A DNA stretch of 64,000 nt from Microbacterium galbinum (lineage in GTDB: Bacteria; Actinomycetota; Actinomycetes; Actinomycetales; Microbacteriaceae). Positions 44,224 through 52,467 of this stretch are shown piece after piece (position 1 is the stretch's first letter; every line of letters starts with the position of its first letter). The DNA lies in the NCBI RefSeq assembly GCF_023091225.1, contig NZ_JAHWXM010000002.1, positions 310,001 through 374,000 of the forward strand, given 5' to 3'. A program made the translations under genes and the position numbers. The notes below the pieces were generated by a model. It was not told the DNA's origin. It searched no databases and was given only the letters and a program-made list of their open reading frames with translations.

Positions 44224-46731
44224 TCACTCCGGCGGTGCGAGCACCGGGATCGACGTGGTGATCACCGGGACGGATGCCGAGAGGCGCGTTCCGTCCTCGC
44301 GACGGGCATCCGCGAACTGGCGCAGCGTCGGGCGACCCGGGATCAGCGGGCCCTGGTCGGCGAGCGGGACGACGACCTCTTCGCCCTCGGTCGCGATGTA
44401 GGCCTCGTCGCGCACCGTGAACGGCACCGGTGCGCCGGAGCGCACCCGCAGACGCAGTTCATGGGCCGTGATCGTGACCGTGACCTCGGACTCCTTCCAC
44501 TTCATCGGGAAGGTCAGCGAGGGCCAGGCCGCGGGCAGACGCGGGTCGAAGCTCAGCTCGCCCTCGTAGTCGCGCATGCCGCCGAAACCGCATACGAGCG
44601 CGGTCCACACGCCACCGGCGGAGGCCACGTGCACCCCGTCGGCCGCGTTGTTGTGCAGGTCGTGGAGGTCGACGAAGATCGACTCCTCGAAGTACTTCAG
44701 CGCGAGGTCCTGGTACCCGACCTCGGCCGCGAGGATCGACTGCACGACCGCCGAGAGCGTCGAGTCACCCGTGGTGAGCGGGTCGTAGTAGTCGAAGTCG
44801 GCGCGCTTCTCCTCGGGCGAGAAGTGGTTGCCCTGCAGGAACAGCGCGAGCACGACATCCGCCTGCTTGAGCACCTGGAACCGGTAGATCACCAGCGGGT
44901 GGAAGTGCAGCAGCAGCGGACGCTGCGACGACGGCGTGTGCGCCAGGTCCCAGACCTCGCGCTCGAGGAACAGGGAGTCCTGCGGGTGGATGCCCAGGCT
45001 CTCGCTGTAGGGGATGAACATCGCCTCGGCGGCGCGCTCCCACGACTCCGCCTCGCCCTCGAACAGGCCCGTGCGCTCGACGAGGTCGCGGTAGTCCTCG
45101 GGGTACGTCTCGCGGATCTCGCGCACGACCTCGGCCGCGAAGCGGAGGTTGTAGCGGGCCATGACGTTCGTGTAGAGGTTGTCGTTCACGACGGTCGTGT
45201 ACTCGTCGGGACCGGTGACGCCGTGGATGTGGAAGGTCTGCAGACCGTCGGCGGCATCCGCGTTCTCGACCACCTGCGCCGAGCGCCAGAAGCCGAGCGT
45301 CGCCCACAGGCGCGCGGTCTCTACCGCGACGTCGGCGCCCTCGCGGCGGAGGAACTCGGTGTCTCCCGTCGCGCGCACGTACTTGCCGAGCGCGAAGCTC
45401 ACGTCGGCATTGATGTGGTACTGCGCCGTGCCCGCGGCGTAGTAGGCCGAGGCCTCCTCGCCGTTGATCGTGCGCCAGGGGAAGAGCGCCCCCGCCTCGT
45501 TGAGCTGGGCCGCGCGCCGACGCGCCGCCGGCAGCATCAGCACGCGGGCGCGCAGCGCGTTGCGCGCCCACTGCGGCGACGTGTACGCGAGGAACGGGAG
45601 CACGTAGATCTCGGTGTCCCAGAAGTAGTGGCCGCTGTACCCCGACCCGGAGACGCCCTTGGCGGGGACTCCGGTGCCGTCGGCGCGGGCCGCGGCCTGC
45701 GCGAGCTGGAGGAGGCACCAGCGGGTCGCCTGCTGCAGGTCGTCGTGACCGCCGATCTGCACGTCGCTGCGCTCCCAGAACGCGTCGAGCCAGTCGCGCT
45801 GGCGCTGGAACTGCGTCTCGACGCCCTCCACGGCGACGCGGTCGAGGGAGCGGCGGCAGCGGTCGACGAGCTCGCGCGGAGGCACTCCGCGCGAGGTGTG
45901 GTAGCTCACGAGCTTGGTGACGGTGATCGGCACTCCGGCCTTGGCCTGCACCCGGAAGACGTTCTTCGCGATGTCTGCTTCGACCAGGGCGCGGGCGCTG
46001 TACTCGTTCTCGGTCTCGAGGATGTGGTCGGCGACGACGGCGACGGTCATGCCGGAGTCGGCGACGCGGTACGACAGCGCCGAGCGCAGGCCGTCCTGCC
46101 AGTGCTCACCCGGCTCGAGCACCCGATCGGCGATCTTCTCGGCCTTGCGCGGGTCGAAGCCCGGCTTCTGGGCCTGGGTCGGGGTGCCGGCGTAGACGCC
46201 CGCACCGTCCTGGCGATTGAGGATCTGGCAGCTGATCGTGACCGGAGCGTCGGAGTTCTCGACGACGACCTCGAGGCGCAGGATCGCGAGGTGGCGCTCC
46301 TCGAAGCTGACGATGCGCTCGTCGCGCATGCGCACGCGCTTGCCCGACGGCGTCTCCCACACGACGAGACGCTCGAGCACACCCGTGCGCATGTCGAGCG
46401 TGCGGCGGTACTCGCGCACATCCGCCTCGTCGAACGAGATCGGCTCGTCGTCGACGTAGACGCGCATGACCTTGGCGTCGGGGGCGTTGACGATGGTCTG
46501 GCCCACCTCGGCGAAGCCGTAGGCCTGCTCGGCATGACGGATCGGCCACGTCTCGTGCAGCCCGTTGATGAAGGTGCCGTGCTCGTGAGCCCCGCGGCCC
46601 TCGATGTGATTGCCCCGGAGACCGAGGTATCCGTTGCCGATCGAGAACAGCGTCTCGCCGACGCCCTCCTCGGAGTAGCGCGTCTCGATGAGGCGCCACG
46701 GGTCGACGGGGAAGCGGTCGCGGTCGATCAT
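44224..46731 (-). CDS. Glycoside hydrolase family 65 phosphorylase
   Basis: 835 aa. GH65 enzymes use phosphate to split maltose, trehalose, kojibiose or nigerose, giving beta-glucose 1-phosphate. The N-terminal beta sandwich begins WRLIETRYSEEGVGETLFS. The (alpha/alpha)6 barrel contains YFWDTEIYVLPF and the catalytic acid Glu in GVTGPDEYTTV. The C-terminal HPLVIYRFQVLKQADVV region is family-typical. The stop codon of the beta-phosphoglucomutase gene overlaps its start by four bases. Together they turn the disaccharide into glucose and glucose 6-phosphate. The exact disaccharide is not predictable. Confidence 0.93.
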   Translation of the reverse strand: MIDRDRFPVDPWRLIETRYSEEGVGETLFSIGNGYLGLRGNHIEGRGAHEHGTFINGLHETWPIRHAEQAYGFAEVGQTIVNAPDAKVMRVYVDDEPISFDEADVREYRRTLDMRTGVLERLVVWETPSGKRVRMRDERIVSFEERHLAILRLEVVVENSDAPVTISCQILNRQDGAGVYAGTPTQAQKPGFDPRKAEKIADRVLEPGEHWQDGLRSALSYRVADSGMTVAVVADHILETENEYSARALVEADIAKNVFRVQAKAGVPITVTKLVSYHTSRGVPPRELVDRCRRSLDRVAVEGVETQFQRQRDWLDAFWERSDVQIGGHDDLQQATRWCLLQLAQAAARADGTGVPAKGVSGSGYSGHYFWDTEIYVLPFLAYTSPQWARNALRARVLMLPAARRRAAQLNEAGALFPWRTINGEEASAYYAAGTAQYHINADVSFALGKYVRATGDTEFLRREGADVAVETARLWATLGFWRSAQVVENADAADGLQTFHIHGVTGPDEYTTVVNDNLYTNVMARYNLRFAAEVVREIRETYPEDYRDLVERTGLFEGEAESWERAAEAMFIPYSESLGIHPQDSLFLEREVWDLAHTPSSQRPLLLHFHPLVIYRFQVLKQADVVLALFLQGNHFSPEEKRADFDYYDPLTTGDSTLSAVVQSILAAEVGYQDLALKYFEESIFVDLHDLHNNAADGVHVASAGGVWTALVCGFGGMRDYEGELSFDPRLPAAWPSLTFPMKWKESEVTVTITAHELRLRVRSGAPVPFTVRDEAYIATEGEEVVVPLADQGPLIPGRPTLRQFADARREDGTRLSASVPVITTSIPVLAPPE

Positions 46732-47489
46732 GCGGTGGTCTCCGGTGCAGAGTTCGGGGTGGTCGGGAGGAAGCGGTCGAGGTCGTTGACGACGACGGTG
46801 GCGCCCGCGGCGCGCAGCGCGTCGGCCCCGGTGCCGCGGTCGACGCCGACGACGTGCGCGTAGCCGGCGGCCGATGCGGATGCCGCGCCCGAGGTCGCGT
46901 CCTCGACGGCGACGCTGCGAGCGGGGTCGACGCCGAGCGCCACGGCGCCGGCGCGGAACATGTCGGGCGCGGGCTTGGACGCCAGACCGTCGCGCTCGGC
47001 GACGACGCCGTCGACCACGATGCGGAAGTACGAGCGGAGGTCGGCGGCGGCGAGGACCTCTTCAGCGTTCTTCGAACTCGACACGACGCCGAGCGGTACC
47101 CCGGCCGCGTGCAGACGCTGGACCAGTGCGAGCGAGCCCGGGTACGGGGCGATGCCGTCACGGCGCAGCTCGGCGGCGAAGGCGTCGTTCTTGCGGTTGC
47201 CGATGCCGCAGATGGTGTCGGCGGAGGGCGGGTCGTCGACCTCGCCCCAGGGGATCTCGACGTTACGGCTGTGCATCAGGCTCGCGACACCGTCGTAGCG
47301 CTTCTTGCCGTCGACGTAGTCGAAGTAGTCGGCGTCGGTGTAGGCCGGCGTGATGCCCCACTCGGCGAACACGTCGTCGAACACGGCTTTCCAGGCCCGC
47401 ATGTGGACCTCTGCCGTCGGCGTGAGCACGCCGTCGAGGTCGAACAGCACCCCTTCTGCGGCGAGCAGATCGGGCAGGTTTTCCGGCAC
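46728..47489 (-). CDS. pgmB: Beta-phosphoglucomutase family HAD protein
   Basis: 253 aa from the GTG at 47489, which has GGAGG five bases upstream; the longer frame to 47525 has its GGAGGA touching the start codon and is less likely. HAD motif VLFDLDGVLTPTAEVH (nucleophile and acid Asp), motif II GVVSSSKNAEEVL, motif III KPAPDMF and motif IV VAVEDATSGAASA. It converts beta-glucose 1-phosphate to glucose 6-phosphate, serving the coupled GH65 phosphorylase. The GH65/pgmB couple is also conserved in mycobacteria. Confidence 0.9.
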   Translation of the reverse strand: MPENLPDLLAAEGVLFDLDGVLTPTAEVHMRAWKAVFDDVFAEWGITPAYTDADYFDYVDGKKRYDGVASLMHSRNVEIPWGEVDDPPSADTICGIGNRKNDAFAAELRRDGIAPYPGSLALVQRLHAAGVPLGVVSSSKNAEEVLAAADLRSYFRIVVDGVVAERDGLASKPAPDMFRAGAVALGVDPARSVAVEDATSGAASASAAGYAHVVGVDRGTGADALRAAGATVVVNDLDRFLPTTPNSAPETTA

Positions 47490-47594
47490 AGAAGCCTCCA
47501 GGGAGAAGGTCGAGGGTTTCGGCACTCCTCCGTGCCACCATGACAGCGTAATGGGGAGCCGCGCCCCAGAGTAACCCCTGCGGAAACCGTGTGC

Positions 47595-48815
47595 TCAGAG
47601 CATGTCGGCGGTCTGCCGGGCGATCTGCAGTTCCTCGTTCGTCGGGACCACCAGAACCGTCACCGTCGAGGCATCCGTGGAGATCCTCCGGATGCCGCGA
47701 CCGCGCTCGGCGTTGCGCCCGTGATCGACCTCGACGCCGGCGAATCCGAGGGTCGCGAGGGCCTCCGCGCGCACCCGGGCCGCGTTCTCGCCGACGCCGG
47801 CGGTGAACGAGATCACGTCGACGCCGCCGAGCTGGGCGATGTACGCCCCGGCGTAGGCGCGCAGGCGGTGCACGTAGACGTCGAAGGCGAGGGTCGCCGC
47901 CTCCTCCCCCGCATCGACGCCCGCGAGGATGTCGCGCATGTCGCTGCGTCCGGCGAGGCCCTGCAGTCCGCTGCGGGTGTTCAGCAGCGCATCGAGCTCG
48001 TTGATCGAGAGGCCGGCGCGACGCGACAGGTGCACCAGAGCCGCCGGGTCGAGGTCTCCCGAGCGGGTGCCCATCACCAGGCCCTCGAGCGGGGTCAGCC
48101 CCATCGACGTCTCGACCGAGCGCCCTCCGTCGATCGCGGTGACCGACGCTCCGTTGCCCAGGTGGAACACGAGCTGGCGCAGATCGCCGAGGTCGCGGCC
48201 GAGGTACGCCGCGGCCGCCTCGCTGACGAACTGGTGACTGGTGCCGTGGAAGCCGTAGCGCCGCACGCGGTGCTGCTTCGCCAGTTCGGCGTCGATCGCG
48301 TAGGTGTACGCAGCGGCGGGCAGAGTCTGATGGAACGCGGTGTCGAACACGGCGACGTGCGGCACGCCGCGGAAGACGGCCTGCGCCGCGAGGATGCCGG
48401 CGAGGTTGGCCGGATTGTGCAGGGGCGCGAGTACCGACAGCTCCTCGATCTGCCGCTCGACGTCGGCATCGATCAGGGTCGGCGCGAAGAAGCGGGCCCC
48501 GCCGTGCACGACGCGGTGCCCGACGGCGACCGGCGGATGCTCGGCGAGAGAGGGGCCGTGCTCGGCGAACTGCTCGAGCATCACCGCGAAGGCCGCATGA
48601 TGATCGGGGATCGAGCGCTCGTCGCTGTACGTCGCGTCGAGCATCGTGGGCACGGCATCCGCATCGGTGTCGGGTCGCACCGTGTGCGAGGCCGCACCGG
48701 TGTCCTGGCCGATCCTCTCGATGAGGCCCGAGGCGAGCTCGTGCTCGCGCTCGATGTCGAGGAGGCTGTACTTCAGCGACGACGAGCCGCTGTTGATCAC
48801 GAGGATCGCGCTCAT
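47595..48815 (-). CDS. ackA: Acetate kinase
   Basis: 406 aa, ASKHA fold, acetyl phosphate + ADP to acetate + ATP. N-terminal LVINSGSSSLKYSL, then VGHRVVHGGARF, VAVFDTAFHQTLPA, YGFHGTSHQFVS and the Gly-rich ISFTAGVGENAARVRAE. Its start overlaps the pta stop by four bases, so the two are one coupled operon for overflow acetate and ATP. Confidence 0.97.
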   Translation of the reverse strand: MSAILVINSGSSSLKYSLLDIEREHELASGLIERIGQDTGAASHTVRPDTDADAVPTMLDATYSDERSIPDHHAAFAVMLEQFAEHGPSLAEHPPVAVGHRVVHGGARFFAPTLIDADVERQIEELSVLAPLHNPANLAGILAAQAVFRGVPHVAVFDTAFHQTLPAAAYTYAIDAELAKQHRVRRYGFHGTSHQFVSEAAAAYLGRDLGDLRQLVFHLGNGASVTAIDGGRSVETSMGLTPLEGLVMGTRSGDLDPAALVHLSRRAGLSINELDALLNTRSGLQGLAGRSDMRDILAGVDAGEEAATLAFDVYVHRLRAYAGAYIAQLGGVDVISFTAGVGENAARVRAEALATLGFAGVEVDHGRNAERGRGIRRISTDASTVTVLVVPTNEELQIARQTADML

Positions 48816-50929
48816 GCGGTCTCTCCCTGCGCCTGGATGGCGGTGATCGCCACGGTGTTGACGATGTCCTCGACCAGCGCGCCGCGCGAGAGGTCGTTGA
48901 TCGGCTTGTTGAGTCCCTGCAGGACCGGTCCGATCGCGACCGCGCCCGCGGAGCGCTGGACGGCCTTGTAGGTGTTGTTGCCCGTGTTCAGGTCGGGGAA
49001 GACGAACACGGTGGCACGACCCGCGACCGCGGAATCGGGCAGTTTCGCCTTCGCGACGGCGGCATCGGCGGCCGCGTCGTACTGGATCGGCCCCTCGACC
49101 AGCAGCTCGGGAGCGCGCTCGCGCACGAGCGCCGTGGCCTCGCGCACCTTGTCGACGTCGGCTCCCGACCCGGACTCGCCGGTCGAGTACGACAGCATCG
49201 CGACGCGCGGATCGATCCCGAACTGGCGGGCGGTCGCCGCCGACGAGATCGCGATGTCGGCGAGCTGGACGCTCGTGGGATCGGGGATGACGGCGCAGTC
49301 GCCGTAGACGAGCACCCGGTCGGCGAGCGCCATGAGGAACACGCTCGAGACGACGTTCACGCCCGGCTTCGTCTTGATGATCTCGAAGGAGGGACGGATC
49401 GTGTGCGCCGTCGTGTGCGCCGCTCCCGAGACCATGCCGTCGGCGAGACCCAGGTGCACCATCATCGTGCCGAAGTACGAGACGTCGGTCACGGTGTCGG
49501 CGGCCTGCGCGAGGGTGATGCCCTTGTGCGCCCGCAGTCGTGCGTATTCCTCGGCGAACCTCGCGACGTACTCGGGATCGGTGGGGCTGATCACCTGGGC
49601 CGTGGTGATGTCGATGCCGAGCTCGACCGCGCGGGCTCGCACGGCGGCCTCGTCGCCGAGGATCACGAGATCGGCCACCTCGCGGGCCAGCAGCGTGGCG
49701 GCCGCGCGCAGGATCCGGTCGTCGCCGCCCTCGGGCAGCACGATGCGCCGGCGGTCGGCGCGGGCGCGCTCGATGAGGCCGTACTCGAACATCAGCGGGG
49801 TCACGACCCGCGATTCGGCGAGCCCGAGCTGCGTCGCGAGCTCGGCGATGTCGACATGGGTCTGGAAGAGTCCGAGCGCCCGGTCGTACCGCGCGCGCGA
49901 GTCGGCGGAGAGCCGGCCACGCGCGCCCATGACCCGCACGGCGGTGTCGTAGGTGCCGAGATCGGTGGCGATGATCGGCACCGTCGACGGGAACCCGTCG
50001 AGCAGCTGCGTGATCGGCTCGGGAAGGTCGAAGGGCCCGTTCAGGATGATGCCGCTGACCCGGGGGAAGGTGCCGGAGGCGTCGGCGAGAAGCGTCGCGA
50101 GCAGCACCTCGGTGCGGTCGGCCGGAATCACGACGACGGATTCCTCGGTGATGCGCGGCAGCACGTTGACCATCGACATGCCGGCGACGACGATCGACAG
50201 CGCCTCGCGGGTCAGCCGCCCCTCGTCACCCTTGATGAGGCGGCCGTCGACGGCGGCGAGGATGCCGCGGATCGACGGCGCCACGAGCGTGCGGTCCTCG
50301 GGGATCGCCCAGACGGGCGTGCTCCTGCCCGGCCGCACCCCCCGCACCGCCTCGATGATGGCGTCGAGCTCGGCGGGGTCCGAGCGGTTGACGATCGCGG
50401 CGAACAGCTCGGCGCGCTCCTGCTCGAGTTCCGTGAGCGCGAGCGCGGCGATCTGCCCGACCGCGGCCGGCACCCGGGCGGTCGTCGTGCCGAGCTGCTC
50501 GGCCTGGCGCTGCTGGTCGCGTCCCGACAGCACGAGCAGCACCGGAGCTCCGAGGTTCGCGGCGATGCGGGCGTTGACGCCGAGCTCGGCGGGGCTGGCG
50601 ACGTCGGTGTAGTCGCTGCCGATGATCACCACGGCATCGCACTGCGCTTCGACCGCTTTGAACCGTGCGACGATCGTCGACAGCGCGTGCTCCGGGTCGT
50701 GGCGCATGTCGTCGTAGCTGACGCCGATGCAGTCGTCGTAGTCGAGGTGCACGCCGTCGTGGGCGAGCAGCAGCTCGAGGATCTCGTCGCGCTCGGTGAC
50801 CGAGCGCGCGATCGGCCGGAACACGCCGACCCGCGGGGTGACGCGCATGAGCGCGTCGAGCACGCCGAGGGCGATCGTCGATTTTCCGGTATGGCCTTCG
50901 GCCGAGGTGATGTAGATGCTCCGCGCCAC
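48812..50929 (-). CDS. pta: Phosphate acetyltransferase (long form)
   Basis: 705 aa, long Pta. An N-terminal nucleotide-binding P-loop domain (ITSAEGHTGKSTIALGVLDA, 7-26), a middle DRTGG domain (about 215-330: ISGIILNGPFDLPEPI) and the C-terminal transferase (about 380-700, with GMVSGAAHTTAHTIRPSF and VSSVFLMAL) are present. It makes acetyl phosphate from acetyl-CoA. It is first in the pta-ackA operon. Confidence 0.97.
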   Translation of the reverse strand: MARSIYITSAEGHTGKSTIALGVLDALMRVTPRVGVFRPIARSVTERDEILELLLAHDGVHLDYDDCIGVSYDDMRHDPEHALSTIVARFKAVEAQCDAVVIIGSDYTDVASPAELGVNARIAANLGAPVLLVLSGRDQQRQAEQLGTTTARVPAAVGQIAALALTELEQERAELFAAIVNRSDPAELDAIIEAVRGVRPGRSTPVWAIPEDRTLVAPSIRGILAAVDGRLIKGDEGRLTREALSIVVAGMSMVNVLPRITEESVVVIPADRTEVLLATLLADASGTFPRVSGIILNGPFDLPEPITQLLDGFPSTVPIIATDLGTYDTAVRVMGARGRLSADSRARYDRALGLFQTHVDIAELATQLGLAESRVVTPLMFEYGLIERARADRRRIVLPEGGDDRILRAAATLLAREVADLVILGDEAAVRARAVELGIDITTAQVISPTDPEYVARFAEEYARLRAHKGITLAQAADTVTDVSYFGTMMVHLGLADGMVSGAAHTTAHTIRPSFEIIKTKPGVNVVSSVFLMALADRVLVYGDCAVIPDPTSVQLADIAISSAATARQFGIDPRVAMLSYSTGESGSGADVDKVREATALVRERAPELLVEGPIQYDAAADAAVAKAKLPDSAVAGRATVFVFPDLNTGNNTYKAVQRSAGAVAIGPVLQGLNKPINDLSRGALVEDIVNTVAITAIQAQGETA

Positions 50930-51005
50930 GATTCCAGCTTAGGCGCACCTCACTCGGCACGCCCTGGGAGCGGACCGGACTTAATCCCCGTGTGATTCCC
51001 GGAGG

Positions 51006-51686
51006 TCAACACGGCGCCGACAGCGCGTCGACGACGGCGGTCGCATCGGCGGCGTAGCGGGAGTAGTAGGTGGGATCGAGATTGATCTGCACGCGATGGA
51101 TCGCGAGCGACGGGTCCATCGAGGACCACCCCGGCACCCGCGCCAACCGCTCGTAGAAGAGCGTCGCGGACGTGGCGGGATCCATGCGCTGCTCGACGCT
51201 CCCCCACCACTCCTGCTGCTGGAACAGGCCGATGCTCGTGGTGCGCGAGCCGTCGGGATTCGTGAATCCGCTCGTCTCCCAGTCGCCGTAATCGATGTTG
51301 CGCAGGCTGCTCTCGCCCATCGCGGTCATCACGCCCAGGATCTGCCCGTCGCGCGCGAAGCCCAGGGCGGATGCCGTCGCCATGATCGTCGCGGCGTTCT
51401 CGAGCTGCTCCCCGCGCCACCCCTCGATGCCGGCCGAGGGGTAGGTGCGCGGGTCGCTCGCGCAGATCGCGAGGGGCTTCTCGTGCGCGAGCCCGAGCGG
51501 CACGAGCACGGCGATCCCGGCGAAGAGCGCGACGGCGACGGCCCCGATCAGCACACGCCGGAGCACCAGCATCCGCCGCCGACGCCGGGCGGCCCGTGCG
51601 CGGACGCCCGGTCGGCGCCGGGCCGCGGGCCGACGCTTCTTCCGGCGTCGAGCGGGTGTGCGCGAGCGCGACCGCGGCGCGCTCAC
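51006..51686 (-). CDS. Lytic-transglycosylase-like exported protein
   Basis: 226 aa from the GTG at 51686, which overlaps the rhomboid stop (GTGA). A very basic N-terminus (Arg/Lys-rich, 1-38) precedes one membrane helix (about 41-62), then an outside domain with the Glu in VMTAMGESSLRNIDYG, IGLFQQQEWWG and FYERLARVPGW. These are lysozyme/transglycosylase-like motifs seen in actinobacterial wall-active proteins, suggesting cleavage of peptidoglycan glycans. The Arg tail is unusual. Function is inferred from the motifs. Confidence 0.75.
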   Translation of the reverse strand: MSAPRSRSRTPARRRKKRRPAARRRPGVRARAARRRRRMLVLRRVLIGAVAVALFAGIAVLVPLGLAHEKPLAICASDPRTYPSAGIEGWRGEQLENAATIMATASALGFARDGQILGVMTAMGESSLRNIDYGDWETSGFTNPDGSRTTSIGLFQQQEWWGSVEQRMDPATSATLFYERLARVPGWSSMDPSLAIHRVQINLDPTYYSRYAADATAVVDALSAPC

Positions 51687-52279
51687 TCCGCGGAGCCCCC
51701 GCGTCGCCCGACGAACACGGCGAGCGCGCCGCCGATCGCCCCGAACAGGTGCGCCTGCCACGAGATGCCCTGGCTCACGCCCACCACGCCCGCGAGCATC
51801 GTCGCCCCGTACACGCCGATCACGACGAGCGCGATGACGGCGTATCCGATGCGGTGGGCTACGCGGCCCGGCGCGAAGACCCGCACGACCGTGTAGGCGA
51901 AGTAGCCGAACACGAGCACGGATGCCCCGACCGTCACCGTTCCCGGGGCGTTGAAGACCCAGGTGCCGAGGCCGCCGACGACGGCGACGATCGCGGTGAC
52001 CGTCCAGAATCTGCGGGTGCCCTCGACCGCGACGAGCAGTCCGAGCACGAGGAACGGCACGGAGTTGCCGATCAGATGCGCCCAGTTCGCGTGCAGCAGC
52101 GGCCCGAGCACGATGCCGAGCAGACCCTCGGGATCCCAGGAGCGGATGCCGAAACCCGTGAACGAACCCGGCAGGAGCGCGTCGGCGAACTGGATCGCCC
52201 ACATCGCGGCGAGGAGCAGCACGGGTGAGGCGAAGCGCGAGAGAGCGCTCTGCCGCGGAGGAGTGGTGGCGCCGGTCAC
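51683..52279 (-). CDS. Rhomboid intramembrane serine protease
   Basis: 198 aa, six membrane helices. The loop/helix motif HANWAHLIGNSVPF, catalytic Ser in VTVGASVLVFGY (form GAS rather than GxSG) and catalytic His in ISWQAHLFGAIGG fit a rhomboid protease that cuts membrane proteins within the bilayer. It is co-translated with the downstream lytic-type protein. The substrate is unknown. Confidence 0.85.
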   Translation of the reverse strand: MTGATTPPRQSALSRFASPVLLLAAMWAIQFADALLPGSFTGFGIRSWDPEGLLGIVLGPLLHANWAHLIGNSVPFLVLGLLVAVEGTRRFWTVTAIVAVVGGLGTWVFNAPGTVTVGASVLVFGYFAYTVVRVFAPGRVAHRIGYAVIALVVIGVYGATMLAGVVGVSQGISWQAHLFGAIGGALAVFVGRRGGSAE

Positions 52280-52324
52280 ATCACGATCCTGACAGGACAG
52301 CCCCGGAGGAGGCTGAAAAAGAAA

Positions 52325-52415
52325 GTGACCCTCCGCGCACCCAGCAGAGCCCGGTTACCCTTGCTGCGTTTCCGCCCTGGGGGAATTGGCCTGGATGCCG
52401 CCACGCGGAGAGCCG
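52325..52415 (-). ncRNA. ffs: Signal recognition particle RNA (4.5S type)
   Basis: The minus strand contains the SRP RNA core: CAGGCCAATTCCCCCAG, then GGGCGGAAACGCAGCAAGGG and GTAACCGGGCTCTGCTGG. This gives the apical GGAA-type loop and the asymmetric bulge bound by Ffh. Terminal stems CTCTCCGCG / CGCGGAG (52404-52412 and 52331-52337) close the rod, followed by a T-rich tail (complement of 52312-52324). Ends are approximate. Confidence 0.9.
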
Positions 52416-52467
52416 TCGACAAGTCTAACCGATGAGCGGGCGCACCTTTTGACAGACTGGGGAGATC

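Noticed and set aside
46106..47161. 351-aa ORF on the minus strand in the GH65/pgmB region
   Set aside because: It is in another frame across two genes with complete motifs. Its translation is Ser/Arg/Pro low complexity.
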